Positions 17,715-26,842 are shown, numbered from the stretch's first letter. The stretch: 64,000 nt of DNA from Pseudescherichia sp031987975 (GCF_031987975.1 NZ_DALZYX010000001.1:124001-188000), one strand, 5' to 3'. Notes: generated from the letters alone by a model not told the origin. Made by a program: numbers and translations.

Positions 17715-18418
17715 CAGGACACCTTCTGGGAGCCGGGGAAGCTACTGATTGGCATCGGCTCAGGACGCGGGTAACGGAAGCGGCAGCCGGAACGGCGGTG
17801 TGAGCATTTATCTTTTGCTGGATCGGTGGTGGGGTTATCACGCTCATCTGCAACCGGCGGACCGTCATAGTTACACCCGGTACCGCGATACTGCCACTGG
17901 CATACGTCGGCCAGAATGGTGCGCGCCGGGATGATGGCGTTATCGCAGTCCACGGGCGTCGCCAGCTCATACGTCACCTGCTCGAACGTCTCTTCTGTCA
18001 TCCCCTCCACAACGTAGCGCGAGACCGCCTCCATTGTCGGGTTTGCGTCCGGGTTGCCGTTCGGGAAGTTCACCGCATCCAGGTATTTAACCGGCACCTG
18101 CCGGCGGGTGACCACCACGCCGTAGAGATCATTAAAATCGTGGTTAATGCCGTAAATAAGTCCGGAAATATTCGCGACCGCCATTGTGGGCCGGGCGTAG
18201 GTGCCCTCGTTTTTAAACTCAAAGCCCTCCACGGCGATCGGGTATGCCGGGTAAGCGAGGCCACGCCAGATGACATCGCCGAAATAACCGTTCGTGCCGG
18301 AATGAAAGCGGAGAACGTCGCCGCCGAATGGCTGCAGGTCAACCTCAAAGAGATCGATAAACGCGCCGACTCCGGCATCAACGCTGTCGATAATTAGCTC
18401 TGGTGGAATGTCGCGCAC
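17714..18418 (-). CDS. L: minor tail protein L (iron-sulphur protein)
   Basis: 234 aa. The C-terminal part has four cysteines in lambda-gpL arrangement (CQWQYRGTGCNYDG ... KCSHRRSGCRF); in lambda L these hold a [4Fe-4S] cluster. It is a tail-tip component between M and K. Confidence 0.9.
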   Translation of the reverse strand: MRDIPPELIIDSVDAGVGAFIDLFEVDLQPFGGDVLRFHSGTNGYFGDVIWRGLAYPAYPIAVEGFEFKNEGTYARPTMAVANISGLIYGINHDFNDLYGVVVTRRQVPVKYLDAVNFPNGNPDANPTMEAVSRYVVEGMTEETFEQVTYELATPVDCDNAIIPARTILADVCQWQYRGTGCNYDGPPVADERDNPTTDPAKDKCSHRRSGCRFRYPRPEPMPISSFPGSQKVS

Positions 18419-18430
18419 GAAAATCTCCCA

Positions 18431-18455
18431 TAAAAAAAGCCACCCGGAGGTAGCT
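18431..18455 (-). terminator. rho-independent terminator upstream of L
   Basis: AGCCACC/GGTAGCT stem with one mismatch and a CGGA loop, then seven Ts on the minus strand. Confidence 0.65.
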
Positions 18456-18530
18456 ACTGATCGTTTATCAGGATTTTCAATAGAGTGAAGTAAGGTTAGG
18501 CTGAACTTTCGACTATAAAAGGAAGTTCAG

Positions 18531-18707
18531 ATGTCCGGACTTGTAAACCCGAAAGACTCACCTGAAGAATCAGCATATGCGCTACTAATTGAATTAGTCA
18601 GGGCTCAGAGAGTGCCTGTTTATTCAGGCGGGGATATTTCTAACCTGTTGTCGATGTATAGCCAGGCGGTACAACACTTTAAGAAAGAAAATGAAGGCAA
18701 GAGCTAG
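18531..18707 (+). CDS. 58-aa moron on the strand opposite to the tail operon, unknown
   Basis: ATG 18531 has AAAGGAAG seven bases upstream; the frame reads MSGLVNPKDSPEESAYALLI and ends KKENEGKS at 18707. It is predicted to be helical and soluble. It is transcribed against the late operon, so it needs its own promoter and may be made in lysogens. Its stop overlaps the stop of the convergent mini-gene by four bases. Confidence 0.55.
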   Translation: MSGLVNPKDSPEESAYALLIELVRAQRVPVYSGGDISNLLSMYSQAVQHFKKENEGKS

Positions 18708-18871
18708 CTTTCATCAAACAATTTAAGAAAGCTTTTACGAACGGATTCGGCAACGGCTATAGCCTTCTCCGTTCGTTTATCCTCGTTCCATGTCAGTATG
18801 CCCTCGAGTTCGCGAGAAAGAGTTTTAGAAGCCTCCTCAATCACACACTCAGGTAAATCAAAAAATTTCAT
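18704..18871 (-). CDS. 55-aa moron protein, unknown
   Basis: Starts at ATG 18871 after TAAGGAAAAAGCT, just behind gene M; the longer frame to 18901 would overlap M. Helical, charged (MKFFDLPECVIEEASKTLSR start). It ends tail-to-tail with the 58-aa gene. No family recognised. Confidence 0.55.
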   Translation of the reverse strand: MKFFDLPECVIEEASKTLSRELEGILTWNEDKRTEKAIAVAESVRKSFLKLFDES

Positions 18872-18881
18872 AGCTTTTTCC

Positions 18882-19232
18882 TTATCGTGGTACCTGTTCA
18901 AATGTGGCCGTCAGTTCGTACAGCGGCCCGTTCTTGACCATGCCCCAGGATCGACAGACAAACAGCGCCTGCACCCCCGTATCGGATGGCGTCCAGTAGA
19001 AGGACTCGACCGCCATACGCGCCCGGAGGAAGGTTTCTGCCTCCTTAGCTGCATTAGCCCTGCACGGGCCGCTTACGCCCCGGAAAACCAGGCTGTATTT
19101 CGCCATCAGCGGATTTATGCCCTTAACCTGCCGCTGCTCGTACCCATCGCCCAGCTTAACTACGGCTACGTTCGGTGTGCGATCAACGCTGTAGCTCCGC
19201 TGCGGCGTCCAGGAAAATACTTCTGCCATCAT
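18882..19232 (-). CDS. M: minor tail protein M
   Basis: 116 aa. VKLGDGYEQRQVKGINPL and SWGMVKNGPLYELTATFEQVPR are typical of lambda M / phage minor tail family. It overlaps the tape-measure stop by four bases and lies upstream of L as in lambda. Confidence 0.9.
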   Translation of the reverse strand: MMAEVFSWTPQRSYSVDRTPNVAVVKLGDGYEQRQVKGINPLMAKYSLVFRGVSGPCRANAAKEAETFLRARMAVESFYWTPSDTGVQALFVCRSWGMVKNGPLYELTATFEQVPR

Positions 19233-22200
19233 TTCCTCCGGAGGACGCCATTTGGACGTTGCTGGTCGATCAGCATTTTCAACATATCGTTGTTCCAGAC
19301 CTTACGCATTCTCGCTAATTCCTCATCGCTTATTCCGCCAGTAGTATTGATGGTGAGGTTCATTACCGGGTTGAATGATGTAGCACCACCAGCCTTATCG
19401 GCCGGAATAACCTTTCCTGACTGGTTCGGAATGAACATCTGCTGACCACCTGCCGTCTGGAATATCTCAGACTGCCCGTTTTCATTGATCCGGTAGGCAT
19501 TACCAGCGGAGACGTTGCCGCCGTAGCGACGCGCACCAGCTACCGCCATGCCTTTAGCAGCCAGTAGCGATCCCGCGTATGCTGTCTGTCCTACAGCGTT
19601 AGCACTTCCCATTGTTGCAATAGAGGCGCTAATTGCCGCCGGAGCCCATGCGGAAGCCGCCGCAGTTGCCTGGGCCATAGTTGAAGCCAGGGATGCAGCG
19701 GCGGCTGCCTGGCCCATCAACTGGCTTTTAACCCATTCCATCCCCATCTGTACAAGACTGCTGACGACACCATTCAGGATGGTGGTGCCGATATTGGCGA
19801 AGGCCTCCTGAAGGCTTTGCGTTCCGCTAAGCAGGCCGGTAATGGCGCTACTCGCACCGCTCTGGAGGCCATCAAGTGAAGAAGCCAGCAGCTCATTAGC
19901 CTGGTTCTGGTTGCGGAAGATCTCCCACTGCGCTGCAATACGCTGCTGCTCATATTCCGTATCTGCAGCGTTCTTTAGCTCAACAGCCTGCTGGTGCGCC
20001 AGCACTCCCTGCTGCTCAAACTGCTGAATAAGCGCCAGCTGCTGTGCGTGCTGATTGGCAAGCTGCTGGACGGGGTCAACCTCTCCGGCAGCTGACTGCT
20101 GCGGTGTTACTGCCTGTCCAGCCCGGATTTTTGCAAGGTTCACCTGGTGTTGTTGCTCTAGACGCTCTGCGGTCCGGTTATATTGTTCCTGCCCCATCGT
20201 TTTTGCGTTAAAAGCTGTCTTTAGGTCTGTAACATCCTGTGCATAAGAAGCATTTTCCCGAGACTCTGGTAGCAGCTTTTCGGCCGCTGCCTGCGCCTTC
20301 AGAGCATTCGCTGTGTCCCATTTTTTTGCAGCGTATTGACCAGCAAGCTTTATCTGTTCTTCCGACGCGGCCTTACCAAGCGACTGCTGCGCATTAAGGA
20401 TTGCCTGCTCCCTGCTTAAATTTGCTGTAGAGTCCGCTGCTAACTCTGACTCTTGTTTCAAGCTCGCAAGCTTTTGTGAAATAGCCTCCTGCTGTGAAGC
20501 TAACTTTTTCGCTGCGGAAGTAGCATCTTCAGTTGCCTGCTTAGAATTTCTCTGCGCCTGCTGTGCATCAAACTCAGCACCAGCACGCTCTCTGGCCATA
20601 CGCACATAGCTTTCAGTGTCATCTGGTGTAGAGCCATTTTTCTCAGCAAGACTCCTAATATCTTGCTCAGCTTTCAATTGCGCTCTTTTTCGATCATTGA
20701 GTTCGCTCTGGAGAGATATCTGCTCCTGCTGCTTATCGAGGTATTGCTGGATATCCTCAGGGCGATCTACCTTCAGGCTTGTTGAGTTGAATTTCTCCTT
20801 TGCGTTTGAGGCAAAGTTAATCATCTGCCCAAGACGCCCCATCATCCCTGCCGCTACACCAGCTTCATCGCCATCCCTGCGTAGCAGATCAATACCCTGT
20901 CGCATCGTTCCGTTAAGTGTCGCACGACCTATATTGATGGCGCTTTGAGTCTGGCTATAGCGCCGCTGGGCTTGCTCCAAGTTAAAAGTGGCAATTGCTA
21001 AACGATCTTGCGCGCCGCCAAGCGCATCTGCAGCCTGCCTTCCTCGAGTCGTCCCGGTACCGTACTTTTCGATTTCGCGTTGTTGGAACTGTACTGATGC
21101 TGTGGCCTTATCAAATTCTTTTCTGGCATCAGCAACGGAATCGCTCAGCTCGGGCAGGTTTTCACTGAGTTTGCCAATTGTGGCTGCGAGTTCTGCGTTA
21201 GACATTGCCTGGAATTTAGCGCCAAGCTCATTCACGCTATCAGCCAGTTTATTCGCCTCGTCTTTTGCCTCTTTTGCTCGCTGAGCAAAGTAAATAATTG
21301 CGCTTGCAGCCAACATGGCCAAGCCAGCAGGGCCGCCAATCAACCCCAGTGCCCTGGCTCCAAGCGTTCTTATTGTTATGGCTGCGCGATCTGCGGCCGC
21401 GGTTGCTGCTGTTTGAGCCGTTGTGTTTGCTGCCAGCGCTCGGTTGTAATTATCCGTGGCAGTTGCTGCCTCTATCCGCGCAGCAGAAAGCCGTACTTCT
21501 GCTGCAGCCAGACTTGTGCTATTAGCTGCAGCGGCTTTCATCATCTGGGCTAATCTGACCTCATCGAGAGCTCTGTCTTTTGCTACTGTGGCAGCTCGAA
21601 GATCAGAAGTGGCTTTAAGAGCTGCTGCTTGTGCGGCCTGGTTTTCCGCAACGGCTTGCTCCCTACTCGCCAAGGCTGCTTTTATTTTGGCAGTGGTAGC
21701 CATTGTCAAAGCGCCAACATAGCGGCTTCCCATTAAAGCAGCTACAGCAGTAAGCACGGCGCTAAGACCGCCAATGTTGTCGCTCATGGCAATAATGGCG
21801 GTATTGAATATTGCTACTGTGGTTTTAACTGAGGAGCTCTCACCAAAGAACTTTGTAATGTTATTGCCTGCAACCTGCATTGCCTGGCTAATCGTCGTAG
21901 TGGTTTTGGCAAACTCCAACCCTATAGATGCCCCTTGGGATAAAAGCCCGTTAACAACAACATCAGTAGTGAGTTTTCCCTCAGCGGCCAGCTGACGCAT
22001 CTGACCGATCGTGACCCCCATGGAGTCAGCAAGAGCTATTATCAGGCGATTACCGTTTTCATTCAGAGAGTTGAACTCTTCACCACGTAAAGCACCAGAG
22101 GCCAGCCCTTGTGATAACTGAATGATGGCATTCTCCGCTTCCTCTGCCGAAGCACCGGAAACTACAAAACCTTGGTTGATAATCGTTGTGAGTTTTACAA

Positions 22201-22606
22201 GGTCCTCTGCGCTGGTGCCGTACTGGCGGGTTGCTCGCTCCAGTCTGGCATAGAGAGACGCGGTAGCCTCCAGGCTGGAACGCGTTTGCTGAGTAATGTT
22301 GAATACCCGCTCTGTAACGTCCACCAACTCTTCATTTGGCCGCAGTGCGTTTGCTAATTTGTTGTTCAGTTCGGTCCATGCATCGGCATATTGCGACACC
22401 TGGTTAACAGAAAGGATCGCCATTACAGCCGCGGCAATTTTACTCAATTCGCCCAGAGAAGAAGAAAGTGATTGTGCCGCATCATCAGCTGCACCAAATC
22501 CATCTTCCATGTTGTCGGTAGCCTTGGTAACGTCCTTATCAGCGGTCAGTAACTGGGCGGTGTCAGCCTTAATAATGTATTCGATAGTTCCAAGGTTTTC
22601 TGACAT
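19229..22606 (-). CDS. H: tail tape measure protein H
   Basis: 1125 aa from ATG 22606, chosen because GGAGAAAAGAAG precedes it and the longer frame overlaps a terminator. A long Ala/Gln/Glu-rich coiled-coil body contains central hydrophobic segments (for example ALGLIGGPAGLAMLAASAII), and the C-terminal part is lambda-type. It sets tail length and is ejected with the DNA. It would be encoded immediately after the chaperone genes in lambda, but here five genes and terminators intervene. Confidence 0.93.
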   Translation of the reverse strand: MSENLGTIEYIIKADTAQLLTADKDVTKATDNMEDGFGAADDAAQSLSSSLGELSKIAAAVMAILSVNQVSQYADAWTELNNKLANALRPNEELVDVTERVFNITQQTRSSLEATASLYARLERATRQYGTSAEDLVKLTTIINQGFVVSGASAEEAENAIIQLSQGLASGALRGEEFNSLNENGNRLIIALADSMGVTIGQMRQLAAEGKLTTDVVVNGLLSQGASIGLEFAKTTTTISQAMQVAGNNITKFFGESSSVKTTVAIFNTAIIAMSDNIGGLSAVLTAVAALMGSRYVGALTMATTAKIKAALASREQAVAENQAAQAAALKATSDLRAATVAKDRALDEVRLAQMMKAAAANSTSLAAAEVRLSAARIEAATATDNYNRALAANTTAQTAATAAADRAAITIRTLGARALGLIGGPAGLAMLAASAIIYFAQRAKEAKDEANKLADSVNELGAKFQAMSNAELAATIGKLSENLPELSDSVADARKEFDKATASVQFQQREIEKYGTGTTRGRQAADALGGAQDRLAIATFNLEQAQRRYSQTQSAINIGRATLNGTMRQGIDLLRRDGDEAGVAAGMMGRLGQMINFASNAKEKFNSTSLKVDRPEDIQQYLDKQQEQISLQSELNDRKRAQLKAEQDIRSLAEKNGSTPDDTESYVRMARERAGAEFDAQQAQRNSKQATEDATSAAKKLASQQEAISQKLASLKQESELAADSTANLSREQAILNAQQSLGKAASEEQIKLAGQYAAKKWDTANALKAQAAAEKLLPESRENASYAQDVTDLKTAFNAKTMGQEQYNRTAERLEQQHQVNLAKIRAGQAVTPQQSAAGEVDPVQQLANQHAQQLALIQQFEQQGVLAHQQAVELKNAADTEYEQQRIAAQWEIFRNQNQANELLASSLDGLQSGASSAITGLLSGTQSLQEAFANIGTTILNGVVSSLVQMGMEWVKSQLMGQAAAAASLASTMAQATAAASAWAPAAISASIATMGSANAVGQTAYAGSLLAAKGMAVAGARRYGGNVSAGNAYRINENGQSEIFQTAGGQQMFIPNQSGKVIPADKAGGATSFNPVMNLTINTTGGISDEELARMRKVWNNDMLKMLIDQQRPNGVLRRK

Positions 22607-22623
22607 CTTCTTTTCTCCAGGCA

Positions 22624-22650
22624 ATAAAAAAACCCCGCCGTAGCGGGGTT
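22624..22650 (-). terminator. rho-independent terminator between the 137-aa gene and the tape measure
   Basis: AACCCCGC/GCGGGGTT perfect stem, CGTA loop, seven Ts on the minus strand. Tape-measure transcription must pass it by Q-type antitermination. Confidence 0.85.
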
Positions 22651-22668
22651 CAATCTTTTATACATCAG

Positions 22669-23082
22669 CTAAATGAGGCCAGCTTTTTTTCGTGCCTCTT
22701 CCAGATACTCTTCATCTGTTTTTTCGGGGCCCGCTGGCTGAGGGTGCATTCTTGCCCACTCTTTTAGCTTATCGCTTAGCGCATATATAATTTTGTCAAA
22801 GTTCTTTTGATGTCTGTGAGCACCTGTAACATTCGCACCAAGTTTTAAAGCAGAGTCAATCCCAACAATGCAAGCTTCGGCTCCATCTGCATTCACAACA
22901 ATTGAAACGTTTTCCCCCCAAGAAAAAAGGGACATACCAGCGCTTACGGAAACACGCTTAAGTGCGTCATCTTTTTGCTTAATAGTCATACCTACTGCCG
23001 GTATTGCTTCCAGCAATTGTTCATAAACAACGGTATCTGAATAATGGAACCTTTGTTGGGTTGATTGGCTCGCAAAACTCAT
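22669..23082 (-). CDS. conserved-looking phage protein, unknown (137 aa)
   Basis: Starts at ATG 23082 behind GGGGATATTGAA. Mixed alpha/beta with MTIKQKDDALKRVSVSAGMS and IVGIDSALKLGANVTGAHRHQ; a Pro-rich linker and charged helix (DEEYLEEARKKAGLI) end it. No signal peptide. It sits in a block of inserted genes between the tail chaperone and the tape measure, with its own terminator. Confidence 0.6.
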   Translation of the reverse strand: MSFASQSTQQRFHYSDTVVYEQLLEAIPAVGMTIKQKDDALKRVSVSAGMSLFSWGENVSIVVNADGAEACIVGIDSALKLGANVTGAHRHQKNFDKIIYALSDKLKEWARMHPQPAGPEKTDEEYLEEARKKAGLI

Positions 23083-23157
23083 TTCAATATCCCCACTAGT
23101 AAAAGATCAGGTTTACCCTAACAGGCACAGCGATAAACGAAAGCCAATTTTAAAATT

Positions 23158-23493
23158 TCAGCAGCCAATGGTTTCACCAGCGGCAGTAACCGTGCACATA
23201 TTACCGTCACTGTCAGAGGTGTGGCAGCCTGAATTATCGCACCAACTTTTGACTGAGTACTCGTTGCCCTCACTGTCGCTGGAAAAAGCCTCACTCACTC
23301 CGTCAGCATGCTCTCTCGTTCCGGATGTAACTGAGTAGTTGTTACCCTCAGTATCGTATGATGAGACGGTAGTGTCGCCGTTTGAGTCAACGTCTGTGCT
23401 GGTACAAACCTGATAGCCGCTATCACCAGTGCATTCATCAGCACTGGCTGAAGTTACAAAGAAGATAAGCAGAAGGGATAACAAGATTTTCAT
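23158..23493 (-). CDS. secreted Cys-rich moron protein
   Basis: 111 aa from the internal ATG 23493, chosen because MKILLSLLLIFFVTSASA is a clear Sec signal peptide with ASA cleavage; the long frame upstream adds nothing. The mature part is acidic, with repeated Asp/Ser/Gly motifs (SDSEGNEYSV, SDSDGNMCTV) and six cysteines suggesting disulphides in the periplasm. Candidate lysogenic-conversion gene. Confidence 0.6.
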   Translation of the reverse strand: MKILLSLLLIFFVTSASADECTGDSGYQVCTSTDVDSNGDTTVSSYDTEGNNYSVTSGTREHADGVSEAFSSDSEGNEYSVKSWCDNSGCHTSDSDGNMCTVTAAGETIGC

Positions 23494-23590
23494 GCTATTT
23501 GCCTTAACGAATGTGGATGAGGCTAATCCTATCAGGTGAGCACGACAGCGCAACGTGATGCCTGATTTTTTGATTTCAGATGAAAGATAC

Positions 23591-23614
23591 AAAAAAGCCA
23601 CCCTGAGGTGGCTT
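23591..23614 (-). terminator. rho-independent terminator after the lipoprotein gene
   Basis: AAGCCACC/GGTGGCTT perfect stem, minus-strand Ts. Confidence 0.8.
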
Positions 23615-23619
23615 AATTA

Positions 23620-23976
23620 TCAGTTAGCGTTTTCGCAACCCGGCTGGCTACGGTCAATTACCGAGGTGCCTTCGATACGGTAGCCAATCTGGCCAACAAT
23701 AAACGCGTGATTTAGCTGCGTGACAACAACGTCAGACAAAGCTACTGCGCAGCGGTTTTTTTCGATTGCGCGATCCATTGCAGTCTTAACGTTTGGAATG
23801 CCCAGCGGGAAGATAAATACTGGTGCTGTATCTTCACCAGTGACCCGCGCGCCTTTCACAAATTTAGCAGAGTTCAGGTTATAGTTTTTGGTGCTGCCAA
23901 CAGTCATGTCAGCAACACGGATTGTACAGCCAGATAATAAAAGCGCTCCAAGCGCAACAGCAACTACCTTTTTCAT
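23620..23976 (-). CDS. phage lipoprotein moron
   Basis: 118 aa with a lipobox (MKKVVAVALGALLLSGC; lipidated Cys17). The mature domain contains VGSTKNYNLNSAKFVKGARV and FIFPLGIPNVKTAMDRAIEK, a type seen in other enterobacterial prophages. Asp is not at +2 (Thr follows Cys), so outer-membrane sorting is expected. It may alter the lysogen surface or block superinfection; unproven. Confidence 0.7.
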   Translation of the reverse strand: MKKVVAVALGALLLSGCTIRVADMTVGSTKNYNLNSAKFVKGARVTGEDTAPVFIFPLGIPNVKTAMDRAIEKNRCAVALSDVVVTQLNHAFIVGQIGYRIEGTSVIDRSQPGCENAN

Positions 23977-24091
23977 TAGATGTTTCCATTGATTGCAATC
24001 AGAAACATCTTAACATCACTTCCCTGCCATTGGCGGGCTACCAAAGTTAGTAGAAATTTTCAGGTAAGTTTGAATTTTAAACGGACGTGAA

Positions 24092-24742
24092 CTACATGCG
24101 ATTCCTTTGCGTGTCGATTTCAACCATCTTGTCAGCCCAGTCCATGACCTCATCATAGGCCTCTTCCGTCGGGATCTTGTCTTTCTCTTTCGCCGGAAAC
24201 TTGGCATTCATTGCGGCGCGGAAACTGGTCATTGTCATGTTCCAGGCGTCCGACTCGCTCATGCCGAGGTGAGCAACAGCAGTGTAGACGAATGACCGGG
24301 CATCAAATTTATTAGAATATTCATTATTCCGGCCCTTTAGTTGCTCCGGCGGCTGGTCGCCCATGACGCCGTGGCGGATCAGATGCCTCGCCAGCTCTAT
24401 CACGTCGTGAACTGCCAGCCGGCCGGGTCGATAGGACAGCTTGCCTTTTGCGGTAATGATGTACACACCTATTAGCTGGCTGATGTTCTCTGTACAGCAG
24501 GCGGTAACCACCCGGGCCGCCGCCGCCGCCATCTCAGCAAAGCAGCGGGCCAGCACGTCACGCATGATGCTCGGCTCGCTAATACGGTGCGTCGGGTAGT
24601 GCCCGGCGTGCACGGTGACGAACAGCCTGACGATATCCTCTGGCGCGCCGATCCGCGACATCGCCAGAAAAGAGGGGTTGAGGAATATCTCGCGGCCACC
24701 AGCGCGGATCACCGCCTGGCCGATATCAGTGATGACCTGCAT
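24092..24742 (-). CDS. tail assembly chaperone (gpG position; DUF6246-like)
   Basis: 216 aa, starting 30 bp after the tail tube gene as lambda G does. It contains AVIRAGGREIFLNPSFLAMSRIGAPEDIV and ends in a charged helix. Lambda makes a G-T fusion by -1 frameshifting. Here the -1 frame past the stop is open for only about 20 codons and the other alternative frame for about 30, with no obvious GGGAAAG-type slip site, so a T extension is not evident. Confidence 0.7.
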   Translation of the reverse strand: MQVITDIGQAVIRAGGREIFLNPSFLAMSRIGAPEDIVRLFVTVHAGHYPTHRISEPSIMRDVLARCFAEMAAAAARVVTACCTENISQLIGVYIITAKGKLSYRPGRLAVHDVIELARHLIRHGVMGDQPPEQLKGRNNEYSNKFDARSFVYTAVAHLGMSESDAWNMTMTSFRAAMNAKFPAKEKDKIPTEEAYDEVMDWADKMVEIDTQRNRM

Positions 24743-24771
24743 AAAACCTCAAAGGGGCCGAAGCCCCGTAA

Positions 24772-25506
24772 TTATGCTGTGACTACGACGTTTGCGAAAC
24801 CAGACGATACGCTGCTGGCCGCTGGGGATGACACAACGCAGGCATAGGTGCCGTCGTCTGCCGCGGTCACACTGGCTTTGTTGTACGTTGCTGACGTCGC
24901 CCCGCCGATATCCTGACCGTCCCGCTGCCACTGATAGCTCAAAGGAGAACTGCCGCTGGTGGTGGCCGCCACGTTCAGCGTCAGCGTGTCGCCCTCCTCC
25001 AGCGTCAGGCTCTGCGGCTGGGTCGTGATAGTGATGGTATCACCCACGTCGCGCACATCGACCAGGCCCGCGCTGGAGGCTTCCAGCGACCAGGTTGCGA
25101 CATCATCGTGTGGCGATTCGTCCTGCCAGCTCGTGACAAGGAATGGCCCCTCGGTGATATCCAGCGGGGAAATGATTTTCAGCCAGACATACGGCTGGTT
25201 GCTGGTTTCCGCTGATGGGTTGTAGACATGGCGTTTCATGGCCCGCTGGCCGTAGATCGCCTCCTTGCGGCTTACACCGTCACCGGAGAAAGACACGTTT
25301 TTATAGGTGGTGACGTTCTCCTGGGTAAACGCCGCGCTCTGGTCACCCGTTGCGTCGGCAGTCTCCCACTCCACGCCCGTGGTTTTGCCGCGCATCATAC
25401 CGAGGCGCTTGTACTGGTTCGCTGCTGGCTGAACCTCAGGGCAGCCGATCGCGTAATAAACGGCGACAGCGAGCCCTGTGAAAGCACCTGATTCACATCC
25501 GGCCAT
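24772..25506 (-). CDS. V: major tail tube protein with C-terminal Ig-like domain
   Basis: 244 aa. Residues 1-155 are the lambda gpV-type tube domain. From about 158 an I-set/Ig-like domain begins (ITTQPQSLTLEEGDTLTLNV, YQWQRDGQDIGGATSATY, DDGTYACVVSS), displayed on the tail surface as in lambda. The order U then V then chaperone supports it. Confidence 0.9.
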   Translation of the reverse strand: MAGCESGAFTGLAVAVYYAIGCPEVQPAANQYKRLGMMRGKTTGVEWETADATGDQSAAFTQENVTTYKNVSFSGDGVSRKEAIYGQRAMKRHVYNPSAETSNQPYVWLKIISPLDITEGPFLVTSWQDESPHDDVATWSLEASSAGLVDVRDVGDTITITTQPQSLTLEEGDTLTLNVAATTSGSSPLSYQWQRDGQDIGGATSATYNKASVTAADDGTYACVVSSPAASSVSSGFANVVVTA

Positions 25507-25520
25507 AAGTTTTTACTCCG

Positions 25521-25907
25521 TTACTGAGAAATGATGGTTCTGAAGTTGATTTCGAAGGCCACACGGCCCTCTTCGGTTCTGAAGGCGGGAATGCCGCCGA
25601 CTGGCTGCATCAGAATGATGCATTCGGTCTGATGCTCCAGGCTCATGGCCCGGCGGATGGCATCAGCATTATTTTCCACGGCATCGACACCGGGATCGTT
25701 CTGGCCGGCCAGCAGGATGATGCGGAAATAGTCGCGGGAGACCGCCTCCTCGTCACTTCCTCCGCCGTTCTGCTGAATGATGAGGTAGCGCTCGTTCTGT
25801 GAATCCGGCCGTTCAGAAAAAAAGCGCTTCTGCACGCGATAACCCGTATCGAAACCATGATGCCGGAGCCAGGCGCGCAGGGCGTCATACACCTCGTTGC
25901 GGGTCAT
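25521..25907 (-). CDS. tail terminator protein (gpU type)
   Basis: 128 aa. LRAWLRHHGFDTGYRVQKRFF, IIQQNGGGSD and FRTIISQ fit phage tail terminator proteins, which stop tube growth and join the head. It overlaps the upstream gene by four bases. Confidence 0.75.
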   Translation of the reverse strand: MTRNEVYDALRAWLRHHGFDTGYRVQKRFFSERPDSQNERYLIIQQNGGGSDEEAVSRDYFRIILLAGQNDPGVDAVENNADAIRRAMSLEHQTECIILMQPVGGIPAFRTEEGRVAFEINFRTIISQ

Positions 25908-26299
25908 AGCTTGTACCCTCGCCGTATGGTGGCCCGGATATCGTTTATTCCGTCACGCTCGAAGCCTTTACGCAGGAAGTCGGGCTCGCCGTTCGGATCC
26001 CAGTAGTTGCCGTTGCCGTTCGCGCGCGGCTGCCCTTTAAGCGTGCCTGGTGCTGCGTTGACCCGGGCGGCATAGCTGGCAGTAAAGCCGACACGCCCGG
26101 TCATGCCGCCGGGGATGGGGCGCAACTCACGAAACTGGCTGTTCACCAGCGTGGAGGTATCCATCGGCGTTATCTGTGCTGAATAACCCATCCCGACTAT
26201 CATCACCTCGGTGATCACCCGCTCTGTCACCGGCCCGGCAACCTGACCAAGCAGTTTCTTGGCATTCATTTGTACGCGCTTAATGCCTTTTACGGGCAT
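25904..26299 (-). CDS. HK97 gp10-like tail completion / connector protein
   Basis: 131 aa from ATG 26299 with GAGG six bases upstream (GTG 26305 is also in frame). Basic N-terminus, GYSAQITPMDTSTLVNSQFR and a central Arg-rich part resemble HK97 gp10/gpZ-type proteins, which lie just before the tail terminator. Confidence 0.65.
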   Translation of the reverse strand: MPVKGIKRVQMNAKKLLGQVAGPVTERVITEVMIVGMGYSAQITPMDTSTLVNSQFRELRPIPGGMTGRVGFTASYAARVNAAPGTLKGQPRANGNGNYWDPNGEPDFLRKGFERDGINDIRATIRRGYKL

Positions 26300-26306
26300 A
26301 GTCACC

Positions 26307-26672
26307 TCATGTCATGATTTGGTAGTCAGGGTCTTCGCCGAAAAAGCTCATATCATCGCTGCGCACGGCAACAATTTTGTCAGCAGATGCCTTAAGCGGA
26401 TCTGACTGACTCCTGGTATCACCATGCGCGATATAATCATCGCGCTGCGGCAGGCGCATCAGCACACCGTTCAGCTTCGACTCGGTATAGATAGTCTGCT
26501 GACAGACGAACTCTTTCCCGCTGTCGTCCGTTACGGTTTTAGCCTCGGATTCCCATGTGCTCGCTATAAGGTAGGGCTCACCATACTGATAGCTGTTGCT
26601 CCAGTCGTCATAACCGTTAAGTGGATAAACAGTGCAGAGGTTGGTGTAGACCCATTCTGATGTGGCGCTCAA
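26307..26672 (-). CDS. head-tail connector candidate
   Basis: 121 aa if started at TTG 26672, preceded by GGAGGAG and overlapping the previous stop in a TTGA arrangement. The 142-aa frame to 26735 runs inside the preceding gene and its extra residues look artefactual. WVYTNLCTVYPLNGYDDW begins the conserved-looking part. The position suggests a stopper/adaptor. Confidence 0.6.
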   Translation of the reverse strand: MSATSEWVYTNLCTVYPLNGYDDWSNSYQYGEPYLIASTWESEAKTVTDDSGKEFVCQQTIYTESKLNGVLMRLPQRDDYIAHGDTRSQSDPLKASADKIVAVRSDDMSFFGEDPDYQIMT

Positions 26673-26842
26673 GGCTCCTCCCAGCGGAGTACTTCCGGCT
26701 TTGTGGCGGCGACCTCGCGGCAGAAGATGAACCACTCGCCGTTGCTTTTGACGTAGCCGGTCACCCTCCTGCCGCTGTCAGTCAGCACCCAGACTTTCGT
26801 AGACGGCTCCGGCAGACGCTGCTTAACGGATATCAGGGCCAT
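26669..26842 (-). CDS. 57-aa phage protein embedded between connector genes
   Basis: ATG 26842 overlaps the upstream stop (TGATG) and the stop TGA overlaps the next TTG start. It reads MALISVKQRLPEPSTKVWVL and continues with a beta-rich core (SNGEWFIFCREV), similar in style to short DUF551-like proteins. Tight overlap on both sides is strong evidence that it is translated. Function unknown. Confidence 0.65.
   Translation of the reverse strand: MALISVKQRLPEPSTKVWVLTDSGRRVTGYVKSNGEWFIFCREVAATKPEVLRWEEP

Noticed and set aside
24016..24207. Open frame overlapping the end of the tail chaperone gene, possible G-T style frameshift product
   Set aside because: It is in the +1/-2 frame, not -1, is Arg-rich where it overlaps the chaperone gene, and only about 30 codons extend past the stop. 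No slip site is seen.
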